Positions 16,754 to 24,322 of a stretch of DNA of 64,000 bases are shown here, piece after piece. Position 1 is the stretch's first letter. Every line of letters begins with the position of its first letter. Source of the stretch: SIG299 sp045531955 (GTDB lineage: Bacteria; Bacillota; Clostridia; Lachnospirales; Lachnospiraceae); the NCBI GenBank assembly GCA_045531955.1, contig JAZSFC010000026.1:73968-137967 (forward strand). The letters run 5' to 3'. A model generated the notes under the pieces. That model made no database searches and had not been told where the DNA came from. It saw only the letters and a program-made list of their open reading frames with translations. The position numbers were made by a program, and so were the translations under genes.

Positions 16754-18028
16754 TTAACATCCTGTCATAATCCGGATAATCTCTTTGTCTGTTTCTTTCA
16801 TACCGACACTGCCCAGTCTGCCGATATTCGCAAGAGTATTTTCCACACCCTTGGACACCAGACCGTCACCGCCGACAAACTGCTGTCCTTCCAAGAACAT
16901 TTCGTAACCGAAAATGCCCGCATCTACCGCCGCAGCGATTTTTCCCGCGCAGGAAGCCTTGGCGCCGTCACACACAATCCCGGACACAATAGCCAGTGCA
17001 TTTACCAGCGTATGGGCAATCGTTCTGAAGTCTCCGCCCTGCAGATAGGCAATTCCGCAGCCTGCGCCGCAACCGGCACTGATAGCACCGCAGTAAGCGG
17101 AAAGTCTGCCGATGCCGGACTTCTGATGAATGGTAATCAGGTTGGAAACCGCCAAAGCACGGTATAATTCTTCCTGCGTCTTTTTCAGTCCTTCCGCGTA
17201 AACAATTACCGGCAAAGAAGCCGTCATGCCCTGATTGCCGCTGCCGGAGTTAATAATAACCGGAAGCTCACATCCGCTCATTCTGGCATCAGAGCCCGCT
17301 GCAGCATAGGCCTTGGCTTTGGTGCGCAGGTCATTGTTGTACTTAAGCAGTACGCTGCCCACATTGGCACCCCAGCTGTTTTTCAAGCCTTCTTCTGCAA
17401 TTGCGGTATTATAAGCAATCTGACGGTCAAAAATTTCTTTCACATCAGTTACGTCCAAAATATTTGCAAACTCGATAATGTCTTTAATGGTTAGCATGCT
17501 TTTGTCTGCCAGAAGCTTTTCGTCTGCCTGCACTTCGCCGGCTTTATAAAGCACTTCACCGTTTTTCTCGATAAGGACAATATTGGTGTGATAACCGCTG
17601 ATACGGACTACCGCAGACTCCCGACCTTTATTCAGGATTACCCAGATATCCAGCGCCTCGTCTCCTTCGGCAGGCCGGATGGTAATCGGACAGCTTTCAA
17701 GAAATGCCCGCATTTGCGCCTTCTGTTCCTCGGTCACCTCAGCAATAACCTCCAGAATCTTCTCCGCCTTCCCGGCCACAATTCCGGCTGCGACCGCTGC
17801 TTCAATGCCTTTTAAACCGTTGGTATTCGGCACAATCACGCTCTTTACGTTTTTTACGATATTGCCGCTGACATAAAGGGTTACACTGTCCGGCATACCG
17901 CCCAGCACATCCCTGGCCTTTGCCCCGCAGTAAGCAATGGCAATCGGTTCGGTACAGCCCATGGCCGGAACCAGTTCTTCCCTTAATATTTCAATATAGG
18001 TTGAATATGTAGTATCCCCTTTTAACAT
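16754..18028 (-). CDS. L-cysteine desulfidase-like iron-sulfur enzyme (CyuA/UPF0597 family)
   Basis: A 424-residue protein. It opens with LVPAMGCTEPIAIAYCGAKA, the hallmark of the CyuA/UPF0597 family, and later has GSGNQGMTASLPV, AYCGAISAGCGAGCG and CDGAKASCAGK, whose cysteines likely hold a 4Fe-4S cluster. Family members degrade L-cysteine to pyruvate, ammonia and sulfide, or act on related amino acids; the exact substrate here is not shown. It is probably oxygen-sensitive, fitting an anaerobe. It is 26 bases downstream of the AIM24-like gene and ends at a terminator. Confidence 0.9.
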   Translation of the reverse strand: MLKGDTTYSTYIEILREELVPAMGCTEPIAIAYCGAKARDVLGGMPDSVTLYVSGNIVKNVKSVIVPNTNGLKGIEAAVAAGIVAGKAEKILEVIAEVTEEQKAQMRAFLESCPITIRPAEGDEALDIWVILNKGRESAVVRISGYHTNIVLIEKNGEVLYKAGEVQADEKLLADKSMLTIKDIIEFANILDVTDVKEIFDRQIAYNTAIAEEGLKNSWGANVGSVLLKYNNDLRTKAKAYAAAGSDARMSGCELPVIINSGSGNQGMTASLPVIVYAEGLKKTQEELYRALAVSNLITIHQKSGIGRLSAYCGAISAGCGAGCGIAYLQGGDFRTIAHTLVNALAIVSGIVCDGAKASCAGKIAAAVDAGIFGYEMFLEGQQFVGGDGLVSKGVENTLANIGRLGSVGMKETDKEIIRIMTGC

Positions 18029-18054
18029 AGATTCTTCCTTCGTTCTGTTCTTGA

Positions 18055-18735
18055 TTAGTTGCTGGAGGTTGGAATATACGGTGTAATTGCACCAGCTACT
18101 TTGTTAATTGGCATAGTCTGGATATATACCTTGCCGGGCCCTGTTACTACGGTGTTAAAGAAGCCTTCTCCGCCAAGCAGCTTATTCTTAAGACCTGCAA
18201 CCTGCTGGATTTCCATGTTACAGGTTGCTTCCATTGCTGCCAGATAACCGGTATCAAGAACAATACTCTGTCCTGCTGCCAGGTCATACTCCATTACTGC
18301 GCCGTCAAATTCCACAAAGGCAACACCATGACCGGATAGTCTCTGCATAATAAATCCTTCGCCGCCAAAGAAGCCTGCTCCTAACTTTTTCTGGATATGT
18401 ACGCTAAGTTCCACGGTACTTTCGGAAGCCAGAAAACCGGATTTCTGCACAATCAGTTCCTTGCCCGGCTCAATTTCAAAAGGCACAATAGAGCCCGGAA
18501 AACTGGATGCAAAAGCAATCATCCCCTGTCCGCCTTTTGCAGTATAAGTATTGCGGAACATGGATTCACCGGAAAACATTCTGCCAAGGGCTTTACCAAA
18601 TCCTCCGGCATTAGTTTCCATCTCCATATTTGGGGACATCCAGCTCATGGAGCCCTTTTCTGTAATCATGTTTTCGCCTGCCTCTAAGTAACAAATTGCT
18701 ACAGGAAGTGGGGTGCCTTTAATTTCGTATTTCAT
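18055..18735 (-). CDS. AIM24-family (TIGR00266) protein
   Basis: A 226-residue protein built of many short beta strands with the family words EAGENMITEKGSMSWMS, GGFGKALGRMFSGES and GEGFIMQRLSGHGVAFVEFDG. The family is a trimeric double-barrel fold, named for mitochondrial AIM24; the bacterial function is unknown. No signal peptide is seen. It has AAGGAGAGAATTACC before the ATG and lies 26 bases before the desulfidase-like gene, so the two may share a transcript, but no functional link is evident. Confidence 0.9.
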   Translation of the reverse strand: MKYEIKGTPLPVAICYLEAGENMITEKGSMSWMSPNMEMETNAGGFGKALGRMFSGESMFRNTYTAKGGQGMIAFASSFPGSIVPFEIEPGKELIVQKSGFLASESTVELSVHIQKKLGAGFFGGEGFIMQRLSGHGVAFVEFDGAVMEYDLAAGQSIVLDTGYLAAMEATCNMEIQQVAGLKNKLLGGEGFFNTVVTGPGKVYIQTMPINKVAGAITPYIPTSSN

Positions 18736-18833
18736 GGTAATTCTCTCCTTTTCTTCTCGCCTGTTATACTTACTATATTAGATTATCTTTCGTAAAATAG
18801 TATACCGCATGTTACTTTTATTTTCCACATTTT

Positions 18834-19679
18834 TTATTTCTGCATATTCATTATTTCACAGACAGCAAGCAAATTCTCCATCTGCAGACCTGTCTGAGCA
18901 TCTACAAACACAAGATGCTTTCGAGTTTCCTTATCCGCTTCGTATTGTTCCTTGTCGCAGTCCGTTAAGATAACATACCGTTTGGTTTCCGGATGTGTTT
19001 CTAAATAATTCCTTATTTCTGCAGTTTTGTCAGCCGACGAATCCGAAATAGTCATCACTTCCGCCTGAGTGCGCTCTACCAAGTTCGTTAGGTCAGCAAC
19101 CGTCCGTTCCAAATTGAGGAATAGGGTAAACCTGTTCCCGGCTATCATTTCCTCCGCTTTTGCAAGCACTGCCAAACAAAATTCTTCTGTTTTCCCGATA
19201 TCTGCTGCCAGCTCCTTTATTATCAGCTCGCCTTCTTTTATCGCCTCTTCATATTGGGCGTCACTCAGCTCACCGGATTCATATGCCGCGTCCAGTTCAT
19301 CCCGGTCCTGCACAATCACATCTCCTTGCGGCGTCAGAATCACATCCAGATATTTATCAATATAGTAAACCACACCATCCTCATCAATGCCGGTTTCTTC
19401 GATAACATCCACATACCAGACACTGACACGGCGGTCCGGCTTAATATAAGCACCGATACAACGCTTTCTGTCATCAGGAATCAATGTGAGCCAAGTCATG
19501 CCCTTTGCACTGACCGGTATCTTCCCCGATTTTTCATACTCCCAATATCTTGTTTCCCCATCCGTCAAGAAATTCAAGGACACCCAGCCTTTAAACAGTT
19601 CGTTTTCCATGCGCATCTGATGATACGGAAAATATTGAAAATACCACTTTCTGTCGCGGGTTAAACGCATTTTGTTCAT
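18834..19679 (-). CDS. DUF402 domain fused to a degenerate HAD-like domain
   Basis: A 281-residue cytosolic protein. Residues 1-165 match the DUF402 fold (FQYFPYHQMRMEN, VDVIEETGIDEDGVVYYIDKYLD read in parts, then an acidic DRDELDAAYESGELS helix); DUF402 proteins of Gram-positives are nucleoside di/triphosphatases or RNA-linked proteins. Residues 180-281 resemble the HAD domain found in Swiss-army-knife RNA-repair proteins: MTISDSSADKTAEI, YLETHPETKRYVILTD and HLVFVDAQTGLQ. The usual nucleophile DxD is replaced by LFLNLER, so the HAD part is probably inactive or binding only. It is 12 bases downstream of the GNAT gene. Fusion function unknown. Confidence 0.7.
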   Translation of the reverse strand: MNKMRLTRDRKWYFQYFPYHQMRMENELFKGWVSLNFLTDGETRYWEYEKSGKIPVSAKGMTWLTLIPDDRKRCIGAYIKPDRRVSVWYVDVIEETGIDEDGVVYYIDKYLDVILTPQGDVIVQDRDELDAAYESGELSDAQYEEAIKEGELIIKELAADIGKTEEFCLAVLAKAEEMIAGNRFTLFLNLERTVADLTNLVERTQAEVMTISDSSADKTAEIRNYLETHPETKRYVILTDCDKEQYEADKETRKHLVFVDAQTGLQMENLLAVCEIMNMQK

Positions 19680-19691
19680 AAGGCGACCTCC

Positions 19692-20120
19692 TTATAATTG
19701 CTTCTCCATTTGCACATACAGGCCCTGTTGGAATATTATTTCAAATCCTGCAGCACGGTATAAGGATACGGCAGGTTCCAATGTGATTCTAGTATCTAAA
19801 AACAGTTTGGTACATCCTTGTTCTCCGGCATGCTTCTCCAAAATATTTAGTAGTTCTTTTGAAATTCCCCTGCCACGATATTCCCGTTTTACAAATAACC
19901 GCTTTACCTCACCGACGCCGTCTGTTTTTGTTCTGTACGCAATACAGCCTGCCGGCAGATTTTCCTCATAAACTACCCAGACATTTTCTATATTCTCATT
20001 CTCTGTATATCTGGTATAGTAGTGATTGTCTTTCCCCAAGAACTCTATCATAAAATCATCATGTTCTGAAAAGAGTTCCAAAACAATTGTGTCGGTTATC
20101 CTCATTTCTCTTATATCCAT
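19692..20120 (-). CDS. GNAT-family N-acetyltransferase
   Basis: A 142-residue protein with the acetyl-CoA binding motif VKREYRGRGISKELLNILE, preceded by the strand GEVKRLF and followed by TKLFLDTRITLEPAVSLYRAAGF, the typical GNAT C-terminal arrangement. It should transfer an acetyl group to a small amine or protein N-terminus; the acceptor is unknown. It lies between the phosphotransferase gene (10 bases upstream) and the DUF402-HAD gene, in a tightly packed minus-strand set of small enzymes. Confidence 0.9.
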   Translation of the reverse strand: MDIREMRITDTIVLELFSEHDDFMIEFLGKDNHYYTRYTENENIENVWVVYEENLPAGCIAYRTKTDGVGEVKRLFVKREYRGRGISKELLNILEKHAGEQGCTKLFLDTRITLEPAVSLYRAAGFEIIFQQGLYVQMEKQL

Positions 20121-20129
20121 GCTTTTCTC

Positions 20130-20813
20130 CTATGCCTGCTCTTCTACCTGTTTTACCAACTTTAACAGTTCCATATCCACCTTTTCTTTTCCGTATTGTT
20201 CCAAGAAATATTCTGTGTACTTATCGGTTTGCAAATTATAATTTAAGGACCACAGCACCCAGTACAGATCAATATGCTTGTCGCCAACACCCGCCAGACC
20301 GGTATCAATAAACGTGCTGAATTTCCAGTCATCCAATATAATATTCGGCAGACAGAAATCCCCATGGATAAAGGTATTCTGCTTCAACTTACCCGCATTC
20401 TCTCCTTTTTCATAAATATCCATGCACGCAGAAACAGGTACATCCTTTACCGGTCTGCTGTGCAGATATTTCATTGCTTCTGCAAGAACTTCGCACAATT
20501 TTTCAGGATTGTCCAAATACTGAGACGCAAGGGCATCTTCACCTTTTGCTTCCTTTGTTACCAGGTAATCCTTTTCCGCAGAAATGTAATGAACTACTTC
20601 TACTCCTATTCCCATAGTTTCAAAAAGTTTGCCCAATTCAGCATCTTTCTTTAAGGCGCCTTTTTCCGAATATTTTATGTAATACCCAAAGTCACTGTAT
20701 AATGTGGTCATGGTTGGATGGGAGCTGCTGTCGTATATGGTTGCTCCTTCAAACAGATAATGCAGTTCCTTTGGGAACTCGTTAATGTTTATTTTTATTT
20801 CTGTTTTTTGCAT
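20130..20813 (-). CDS. Aminoglycoside phosphotransferase-like kinase, APH(3')-type fold
   Basis: A 227-residue protein with the small-molecule kinase active site HGDFCLPNIILDD (catalytic Asp and metal Asn) followed by FIDTGLAGVGDKHIDL, the Mg-binding Asp of APH(3')-like enzymes. The N-lobe GATIYDSSSHPTMTTL and KYSEKG fits the ATP-binding half. APH(3') enzymes are about 260 residues, so this is a shorter relative; whether it gives antibiotic resistance cannot be told from sequence, and other hydroxyl substrates are possible. Located 10 bases upstream of the GNAT gene and 24 bases after the P-loop kinase gene. Confidence 0.82.
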   Translation of the reverse strand: MQKTEIKININEFPKELHYLFEGATIYDSSSHPTMTTLYSDFGYYIKYSEKGALKKDAELGKLFETMGIGVEVVHYISAEKDYLVTKEAKGEDALASQYLDNPEKLCEVLAEAMKYLHSRPVKDVPVSACMDIYEKGENAGKLKQNTFIHGDFCLPNIILDDWKFSTFIDTGLAGVGDKHIDLYWVLWSLNYNLQTDKYTEYFLEQYGKEKVDMELLKLVKQVEEQA

Positions 20814-20837
20814 TACAGATTCCTCACTAATTTAATC

Positions 20838-21323
20838 TCAAGCCTTATCAATATGCATCTTCATTTCCTGCGCTATTTCAGCAACAGACTTATTATCCGT
20901 ATGGATTACAATATCCGTTGGATATGGCGGCAAATGAAGCCAAAAAAAGTTAGTCTCCCCCTCGTCACCTCTTTCATCATGACGCTTTACCAGCGTTTCC
21001 TCCGAGCAGGTCAATGTAAAGCCGATAATTTCATAATCGGTTGCTATAATATCTTTCAAAATATTTTCTCGAATTCCGTTGTCTGTCAAAACCACGGATG
21101 TAAAAAACACATAGTCAAACCCAGATTGCAGATAATTTGACAAAACAAACGACATACTCTTGTCTCCATTCCGTAGCCGCTTATCTTCTACCGAAAAAGG
21201 ATTCACACACCAGCACCAGTCCCCATCCAGATAGGCACTGTTATTATATTGCTCGAGTAAATACTGTCCGATTGTAGTTTTTCCCACGCATGGAGAACCA
21301 CTCAATAAAATCAGTTTTTTCAT
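20838..21323 (-). CDS. P-loop small-molecule or nucleotide kinase
   Basis: A 161-residue protein starting MKKLILLSGSPCVGKTTIG, a Walker A motif of the AAA_33/shikimate-kinase-like group, with YLDGDWCWCVNPF containing the second acidic motif and a lid-type Arg pair in LVKRHDERGD. It should phosphorylate a small molecule or nucleotide; the substrate is not identifiable. Its ribosome site (GAGGG) overlaps the last codons of the 31-residue ORF at 21330-21425, suggesting translational coupling to it. Confidence 0.8.
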   Translation of the reverse strand: MKKLILLSGSPCVGKTTIGQYLLEQYNNSAYLDGDWCWCVNPFSVEDKRLRNGDKSMSFVLSNYLQSGFDYVFFTSVVLTDNGIRENILKDIIATDYEIIGFTLTCSEETLVKRHDERGDEGETNFFWLHLPPYPTDIVIHTDNKSVAEIAQEMKMHIDKA

Positions 21324-21329
21324 ACACGT

Positions 21330-21425
21330 TTACCCTCTATCTTTCTTTGACATCCGGAATCCGTTATACTCCATGGTTGCATTAGTTGCCTCCGGCATGG
21401 TGTAACCTTTGTAATAGTCGTACAT
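21330..21425 (-). CDS. Possible 31-residue small protein
   Basis: A short frame MYDYYKGYTMPEATNATMEY... to a Gly before TAA, 31 codons. It has a strong ribosome site, AAAGGAGG, 8 bases before the ATG, which is better than that of many neighbouring genes, and it fills the gap between the DUF1349 gene (stop at 21449) and the kinase gene (start 21323) on the same strand. The peptide is rich in Tyr and Met with a basic tail and has no membrane segment. It could be a real small protein or a leader that couples translation to the kinase gene, or the remnant of a longer gene. No family recognised. Confidence 0.45.
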   Translation of the reverse strand: MYDYYKGYTMPEATNATMEYNGFRMSKKDRG

Positions 21426-21448
21426 AGTGAGGACCTCCTTTGCTATAT

Positions 21449-22057
21449 CTACTCCTCGTCCGGCTGTTGTCCGTCATGGGCCAGCCATTTGCATTCCGTT
21501 AATTCCATATTTGTAAAAGTTGCCTTAAAAGACGAGTCTTCCGGACTGCATGCGTAAACGCCAAACCGAATGACTCCGCCGCCATTCCACATATGGCAGA
21601 CACGCATCTGCTTAAAGGTGGCACCGTCTTCCGAACACTCCACACAATAATCCTCTTCCCGGCGGCTAAAACGGTACCACATAGACTTAATTCCTGCATC
21701 GATTTCCATTGTAGCCCAGTCGGAATAGCCGTTATTTGTTACTACGCTTCCCAAATGCTGAAAGCTCTCGTTCTCGTATTCTATCGAGCCTTTCAGCCAG
21801 TTCTCACTGTCGAGATACATGACAATTCCGCACTGATCAAAACGATGTTTGCTTTCAAATTCTGTCTTTACCGTAAAAGAGAAAAACTTTTCCTCTGTTT
21901 CCATCTGCAGCACCGGCGCATTATCATTTCTGAAATGATAATAGGTTCTTTGCCATAGGTCTGTATGTGGTTTTGTGATGATTTCAATTTTATCCTCTGC
22001 AATGGAATATTCCAATGGTTCTCTTGTCCATTTTAATTTTGCACTATCAAAGTTCAT
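21449..22057 (-). CDS. DUF1349 family protein (concanavalin-like fold)
   Basis: A 202-residue protein with the DUF1349 features DLWQRTYYHFRNDNAPVL, the FDQCGIVMYLDSENWLKGSIEYEN strand pair read in parts, SDWATMEI and WYRFSRREEDYCVE, and a late VIRFGVYACSPEDSSFKATF. The fold is a beta-sandwich related to lectin-like and glycosidase-associated domains; members are often annotated as regulation of enolase 1 homologues without evidence for that role. No signal peptide, so cytosolic. Preceded by AAGGAGGTGGCAGA. It follows a terminator hairpin at 22080-22107. Confidence 0.85.
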   Translation of the reverse strand: MNFDSAKLKWTREPLEYSIAEDKIEIITKPHTDLWQRTYYHFRNDNAPVLQMETEEKFFSFTVKTEFESKHRFDQCGIVMYLDSENWLKGSIEYENESFQHLGSVVTNNGYSDWATMEIDAGIKSMWYRFSRREEDYCVECSEDGATFKQMRVCHMWNGGGVIRFGVYACSPEDSSFKATFTNMELTECKWLAHDGQQPDEE

Positions 22058-22079
22058 TCTGCCACCTCCTTAGTAAGAA

Positions 22080-22107
22080 AAAAATGGCGGGGTAAATCCC
22101 CGCCAGC
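22080..22107 (-). terminator. Strong intrinsic terminator
   Basis: Minus-strand GGCGGGGATTTACCCCGCC hairpin followed by ATTTTTTTC. It ends either the 22210-22812 gene or a short transcript from the promoter at 22174-22202, and precedes the DUF1349 gene by 23 bases. Confidence 0.9.
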
Positions 22108-22167
22108 TGGTGGGCCAGACCATTTCGGTCAGCCCAAATATAAATGCACTTAGTGCAACAGATTCAC
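22080..22167 (-). ncRNA. Candidate small RNA or attenuator leader
   Basis: A promoter (22174-22202) and a strong terminator (22080-22107) on the same strand would bound a transcript of about 88 nt. It contains three stems: TGCACTAAGTGCA (about 22145-22157), GGGCTGACC / GGTCTGGCCC (about 22109-22134), and the terminator. No open frame of note lies in it. It may be a free small RNA or the leader of the DUF1349 gene, stopping most transcripts before it. I do not recognise the sequence. Confidence 0.4.
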
Positions 22168-22173
22168 ATCTAC

Positions 22174-22202
22174 ATTATGAATCCTTTCACCCAAATAATC
22201 AA
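22174..22202 (-). promoter_or_regulatory. Probable promoter of the candidate small RNA / DUF1349 leader
   Basis: Minus-strand -35 TTGATT (22202-22197), 17-base spacer and -10 CATAAT (22179-22174), just beyond the end of the 22210 gene. Confidence 0.45.
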
Positions 22203-22209
22203 CTGTTTT

Positions 22210-22812
22210 TTACTGTAATTCCTTCAAAAGCCAGGAAAGATTCGCAACTTCCATACCGTACAGGTCATCACCCGGACTTAATATAGTTTCCTTCGCATTC
22301 TCTATTTGCATATTCTCCATAGGGAACGGACTTAACTTACTTTCTTTTCCCCTCTCCGCCTGCACAAGCATCTCCATCGAAACCGGATTTACCAGCAATA
22401 TTTTGCGGAGCTTTTTATCTTCTGGAGCATCTTTATTCACGCAAGTAAAATCATACTCCGGAAACGGCTTTGCTTTACTGTCAAAGGACTCTTTGATTAA
22501 AAGGAGCATTCCCACTAATACTCTTGTAAAATATTCTCTCTTTTCCGTAAACACCAAAATATACCTGCGTCTTGGCATACCAAACAGCTTAATTGCAAAT
22601 ACATCTTCTGCTGTTTCAATAATGCAGTCACATTGCTTTCCGTTCCTGCCGCCAAGAAACCAAAAAGCATGCGTCCCCTGTAAACGATATCCTTTTTCCC
22701 AACAGGCATTCTTAATCTTAGAAAGCATGGAAAGTCGTTTAAAAAAGCAACGGATATAAGGAAAACAAAAACAAACGATACCAATACCGACAACACACAT
22801 CAAAACTCCCAT
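22210..22812 (-). CDS. Unrecognised protein with one N-terminal membrane segment
   Basis: A 200-residue protein I do not recognise. Residues 3-22 (MCVVGIGIVCFCFPYI) form a membrane segment; the rest is a soluble alpha/beta domain. CDCIIETAEDVFAIKLFGM resembles the strand-turn pattern of nuclease-like or NERD-type folds, but no catalytic set is clear. The end, from about residue 150, is acidic. AGGAGGATAATTAAT precedes the ATG. It is a single-gene unit with a good promoter at 22897-22925 and a terminator-like region after its stop. Function unknown. Confidence 0.7.
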   Translation of the reverse strand: MGVLMCVVGIGIVCFCFPYIRCFFKRLSMLSKIKNACWEKGYRLQGTHAFWFLGGRNGKQCDCIIETAEDVFAIKLFGMPRRRYILVFTEKREYFTRVLVGMLLLIKESFDSKAKPFPEYDFTCVNKDAPEDKKLRKILLVNPVSMEMLVQAERGKESKLSPFPMENMQIENAKETILSPGDDLYGMEVANLSWLLKELQ

Positions 22813-22896
22813 ATTAATTATCCTCCTTTGGAACTGGTTATTTTTTCACTTATACCATATCAAATAATTCTGCTTTCTAAAACAGGATTGCTCTCA

Positions 22897-22925
22897 AATA
22901 TACACTTTGTCCACTGAATTGTCAA
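22897..22925 (-). promoter_or_regulatory. Strong promoter of the 22210-22812 gene
   Basis: Minus-strand -35 TTGACA (22925-22920), 17-base spacer, -10 TATATT (22902-22897). Transcription would start near 22890, 78 bases before the ATG. The other bases between 22813 and 22995 show nothing further. Confidence 0.7.
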
Positions 22926-22995
22926 AATACGTCAAGTATTAACTTTAACATTTCTTTACCGGTTCGTATCTTAACTCCTCCATTAATGTGCACTA

Positions 22996-23436
22996 CTACT
23001 CAAACCACTTTACTTTCAGTACAAAATTATGTGCATTGCCAAAGCCTGCTTTTCCATAAAACCGTTCGTGCATTTCATCATTGACTGCCTGAAGTTCAAT
23101 ACAGGCTGCACCGGCATCTTTCACCTTTTCTTCTAATGTCGCCATAAGAAGGCTTCCTAATCCTTTATTCTGATATTGATATGCAATCACAATTTCTTCC
23201 AAAGTGTAACCAATGATATCATCATATTGCTTGAAATAACCCATAGCAAAGCCACATACCGCATCATTGTCATCTTTCATAATTAAGGAGTAAGAATCCT
23301 CTATGGTTAACACTTGTTTTATTCTCTTTTTGGCGGTTTCTTCTGTCCAACAGCTGTCTTCGTACGTATTATAATATTCTATGTATAGAGGAAGGACCAA
23401 ATCGATGTCCCCTATATTCATTTCTTTTACTTGCAT
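22996..23436 (-). CDS. GNAT-family N-acetyltransferase
   Basis: A 146-residue acetyltransferase with the acetyl-CoA motif YQYQNKGLGSLLMATLEEKV after the strand LEEIVIA, and the late ACIELQAVNDEMHERFYGKAGF read in parts, where the Tyr/Phe-rich end is typical. The N-terminal half MQVKEMNIGDIDLVLPLY is the usual start of amino-group acetyltransferases acting on small molecules. Acceptor unknown. It lies 14 bases downstream of the zinc-ribbon gene and probably shares its transcript with the NUDIX gene. Confidence 0.9.
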   Translation of the reverse strand: MQVKEMNIGDIDLVLPLYIEYYNTYEDSCWTEETAKKRIKQVLTIEDSYSLIMKDDNDAVCGFAMGYFKQYDDIIGYTLEEIVIAYQYQNKGLGSLLMATLEEKVKDAGAACIELQAVNDEMHERFYGKAGFGNAHNFVLKVKWFE

Positions 23437-23450
23437 ATCTTCTCCTTAAT

Positions 23451-23690
23451 CTATCCCTCATTCAGCGAGTCTAATATTTTAATCGTATCATACCGTTCCC
23501 CACAAGCCGTACAAATCCAGTCGCAATTGCTCTTCTTCGCTTTTTTATGAAGAAAATCTAATTGACCGTTGCATATTGGACATGGCTGCGGAATTTCGGT
23601 CCACATACTTTTTAAGAATTTTACTGCTTCATCCCTGCTATTCATTTTATATTTTGTTAAGATGTCTTTTTCCAAAACGATACTCCTCAA
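23451..23690 (-). CDS. Small zinc-ribbon protein
   Basis: A 79-residue protein with two Cys pairs, CPICNGQ at about residue 37 and CTACGERYD at about residue 60, spaced as in a treble-clef zinc ribbon. A preceding helix (MNSRDEAVKFLKSMWTEI) is basic. Such proteins bind nucleic acid or act as adaptors; the role here is unknown. It lies 8 bases downstream of the NUDIX gene and 14 bases before a GNAT gene, on the same strand. Confidence 0.75.
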   Translation of the reverse strand: MRSIVLEKDILTKYKMNSRDEAVKFLKSMWTEIPQPCPICNGQLDFLHKKAKKSNCDWICTACGERYDTIKILDSLNEG

Positions 23691-23698
23691 AATTCTTC

Positions 23699-24211
23699 TT
23701 ACTTCATTTCTAAATATTCCTTTATTAGCAGTAATGTATTATATTCGCGTTGATTCCAAGCCTGTTTTCCCTCTTTTCCAAGCATTACTTTATTCTTTTC
23801 CAACGCTTCCTCCAAAGTATACAATACTTGCTTGAATCCATGTTTCTTCTCATTTTCCGTATACGCGCATAATCCTTTTTCAGGATATACATCGCAAAAA
23901 TACAAACGACTGATTTGATGCCATATCTTTGGTTCGTGAACAGATAATCTCTTTTCTTCTATTTCACCAAAAGGTACTATCGATTCTAAAATCACATCAT
24001 ATCCGGTTTCTTCTTTTACTTCCCTTACCAATGCTTTGCAGTCATCTTCTCCGCAATCTATTCCGCCACCCGGCAATTTAGCTTCTCCAAAGTTATTTTC
24101 AATCATCAATAACTTTCCGTCAATGAAAATAATTCCCCTTACTGCAACCCGATAAATTTCTTCTAAATCGGGAGAGTAATTTTTCTCATCCATTATAAGT
24201 ATTCTTTCCAT
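23699..24211 (-). CDS. NUDIX hydrolase
   Basis: A 170-residue protein carrying the NUDIX box GGGIDCGEDDCKALVREVKE-ETG at about residues 52-75, in which the metal-binding REVKEE helix is complete. It should hydrolyse a nucleoside diphosphate derivative such as an oxidised nucleotide or ADP-ribose; the substrate is unknown. Two ATGs are possible: 24229 and 24211. GGAGGATTTAGATGCT precedes the second, so I choose 24211, but 24229 is not excluded. It begins a three-gene set with the zinc-ribbon and GNAT genes. Confidence 0.9.
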   Translation of the reverse strand: MERILIMDEKNYSPDLEEIYRVAVRGIIFIDGKLLMIENNFGEAKLPGGGIDCGEDDCKALVREVKEETGYDVILESIVPFGEIEEKRLSVHEPKIWHQISRLYFCDVYPEKGLCAYTENEKKHGFKQVLYTLEEALEKNKVMLGKEGKQAWNQREYNTLLLIKEYLEMK

Positions 24212-24322
24212 AGCATCTAAATCCTCCATGATTTTCTTCTGCTGTCATACCTACTCCCTGACTCCCATAAGCCGTCCAAGGATATTTTTCTTTGACATAA
24301 TAGTTTCGCTCATGTTTTGAAC

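Noticed and set aside
20130..20813. Confirmed aminoglycoside resistance gene
   Set aside because: Active-site motifs are kept but the protein is short and substrate cannot be read from sequence.
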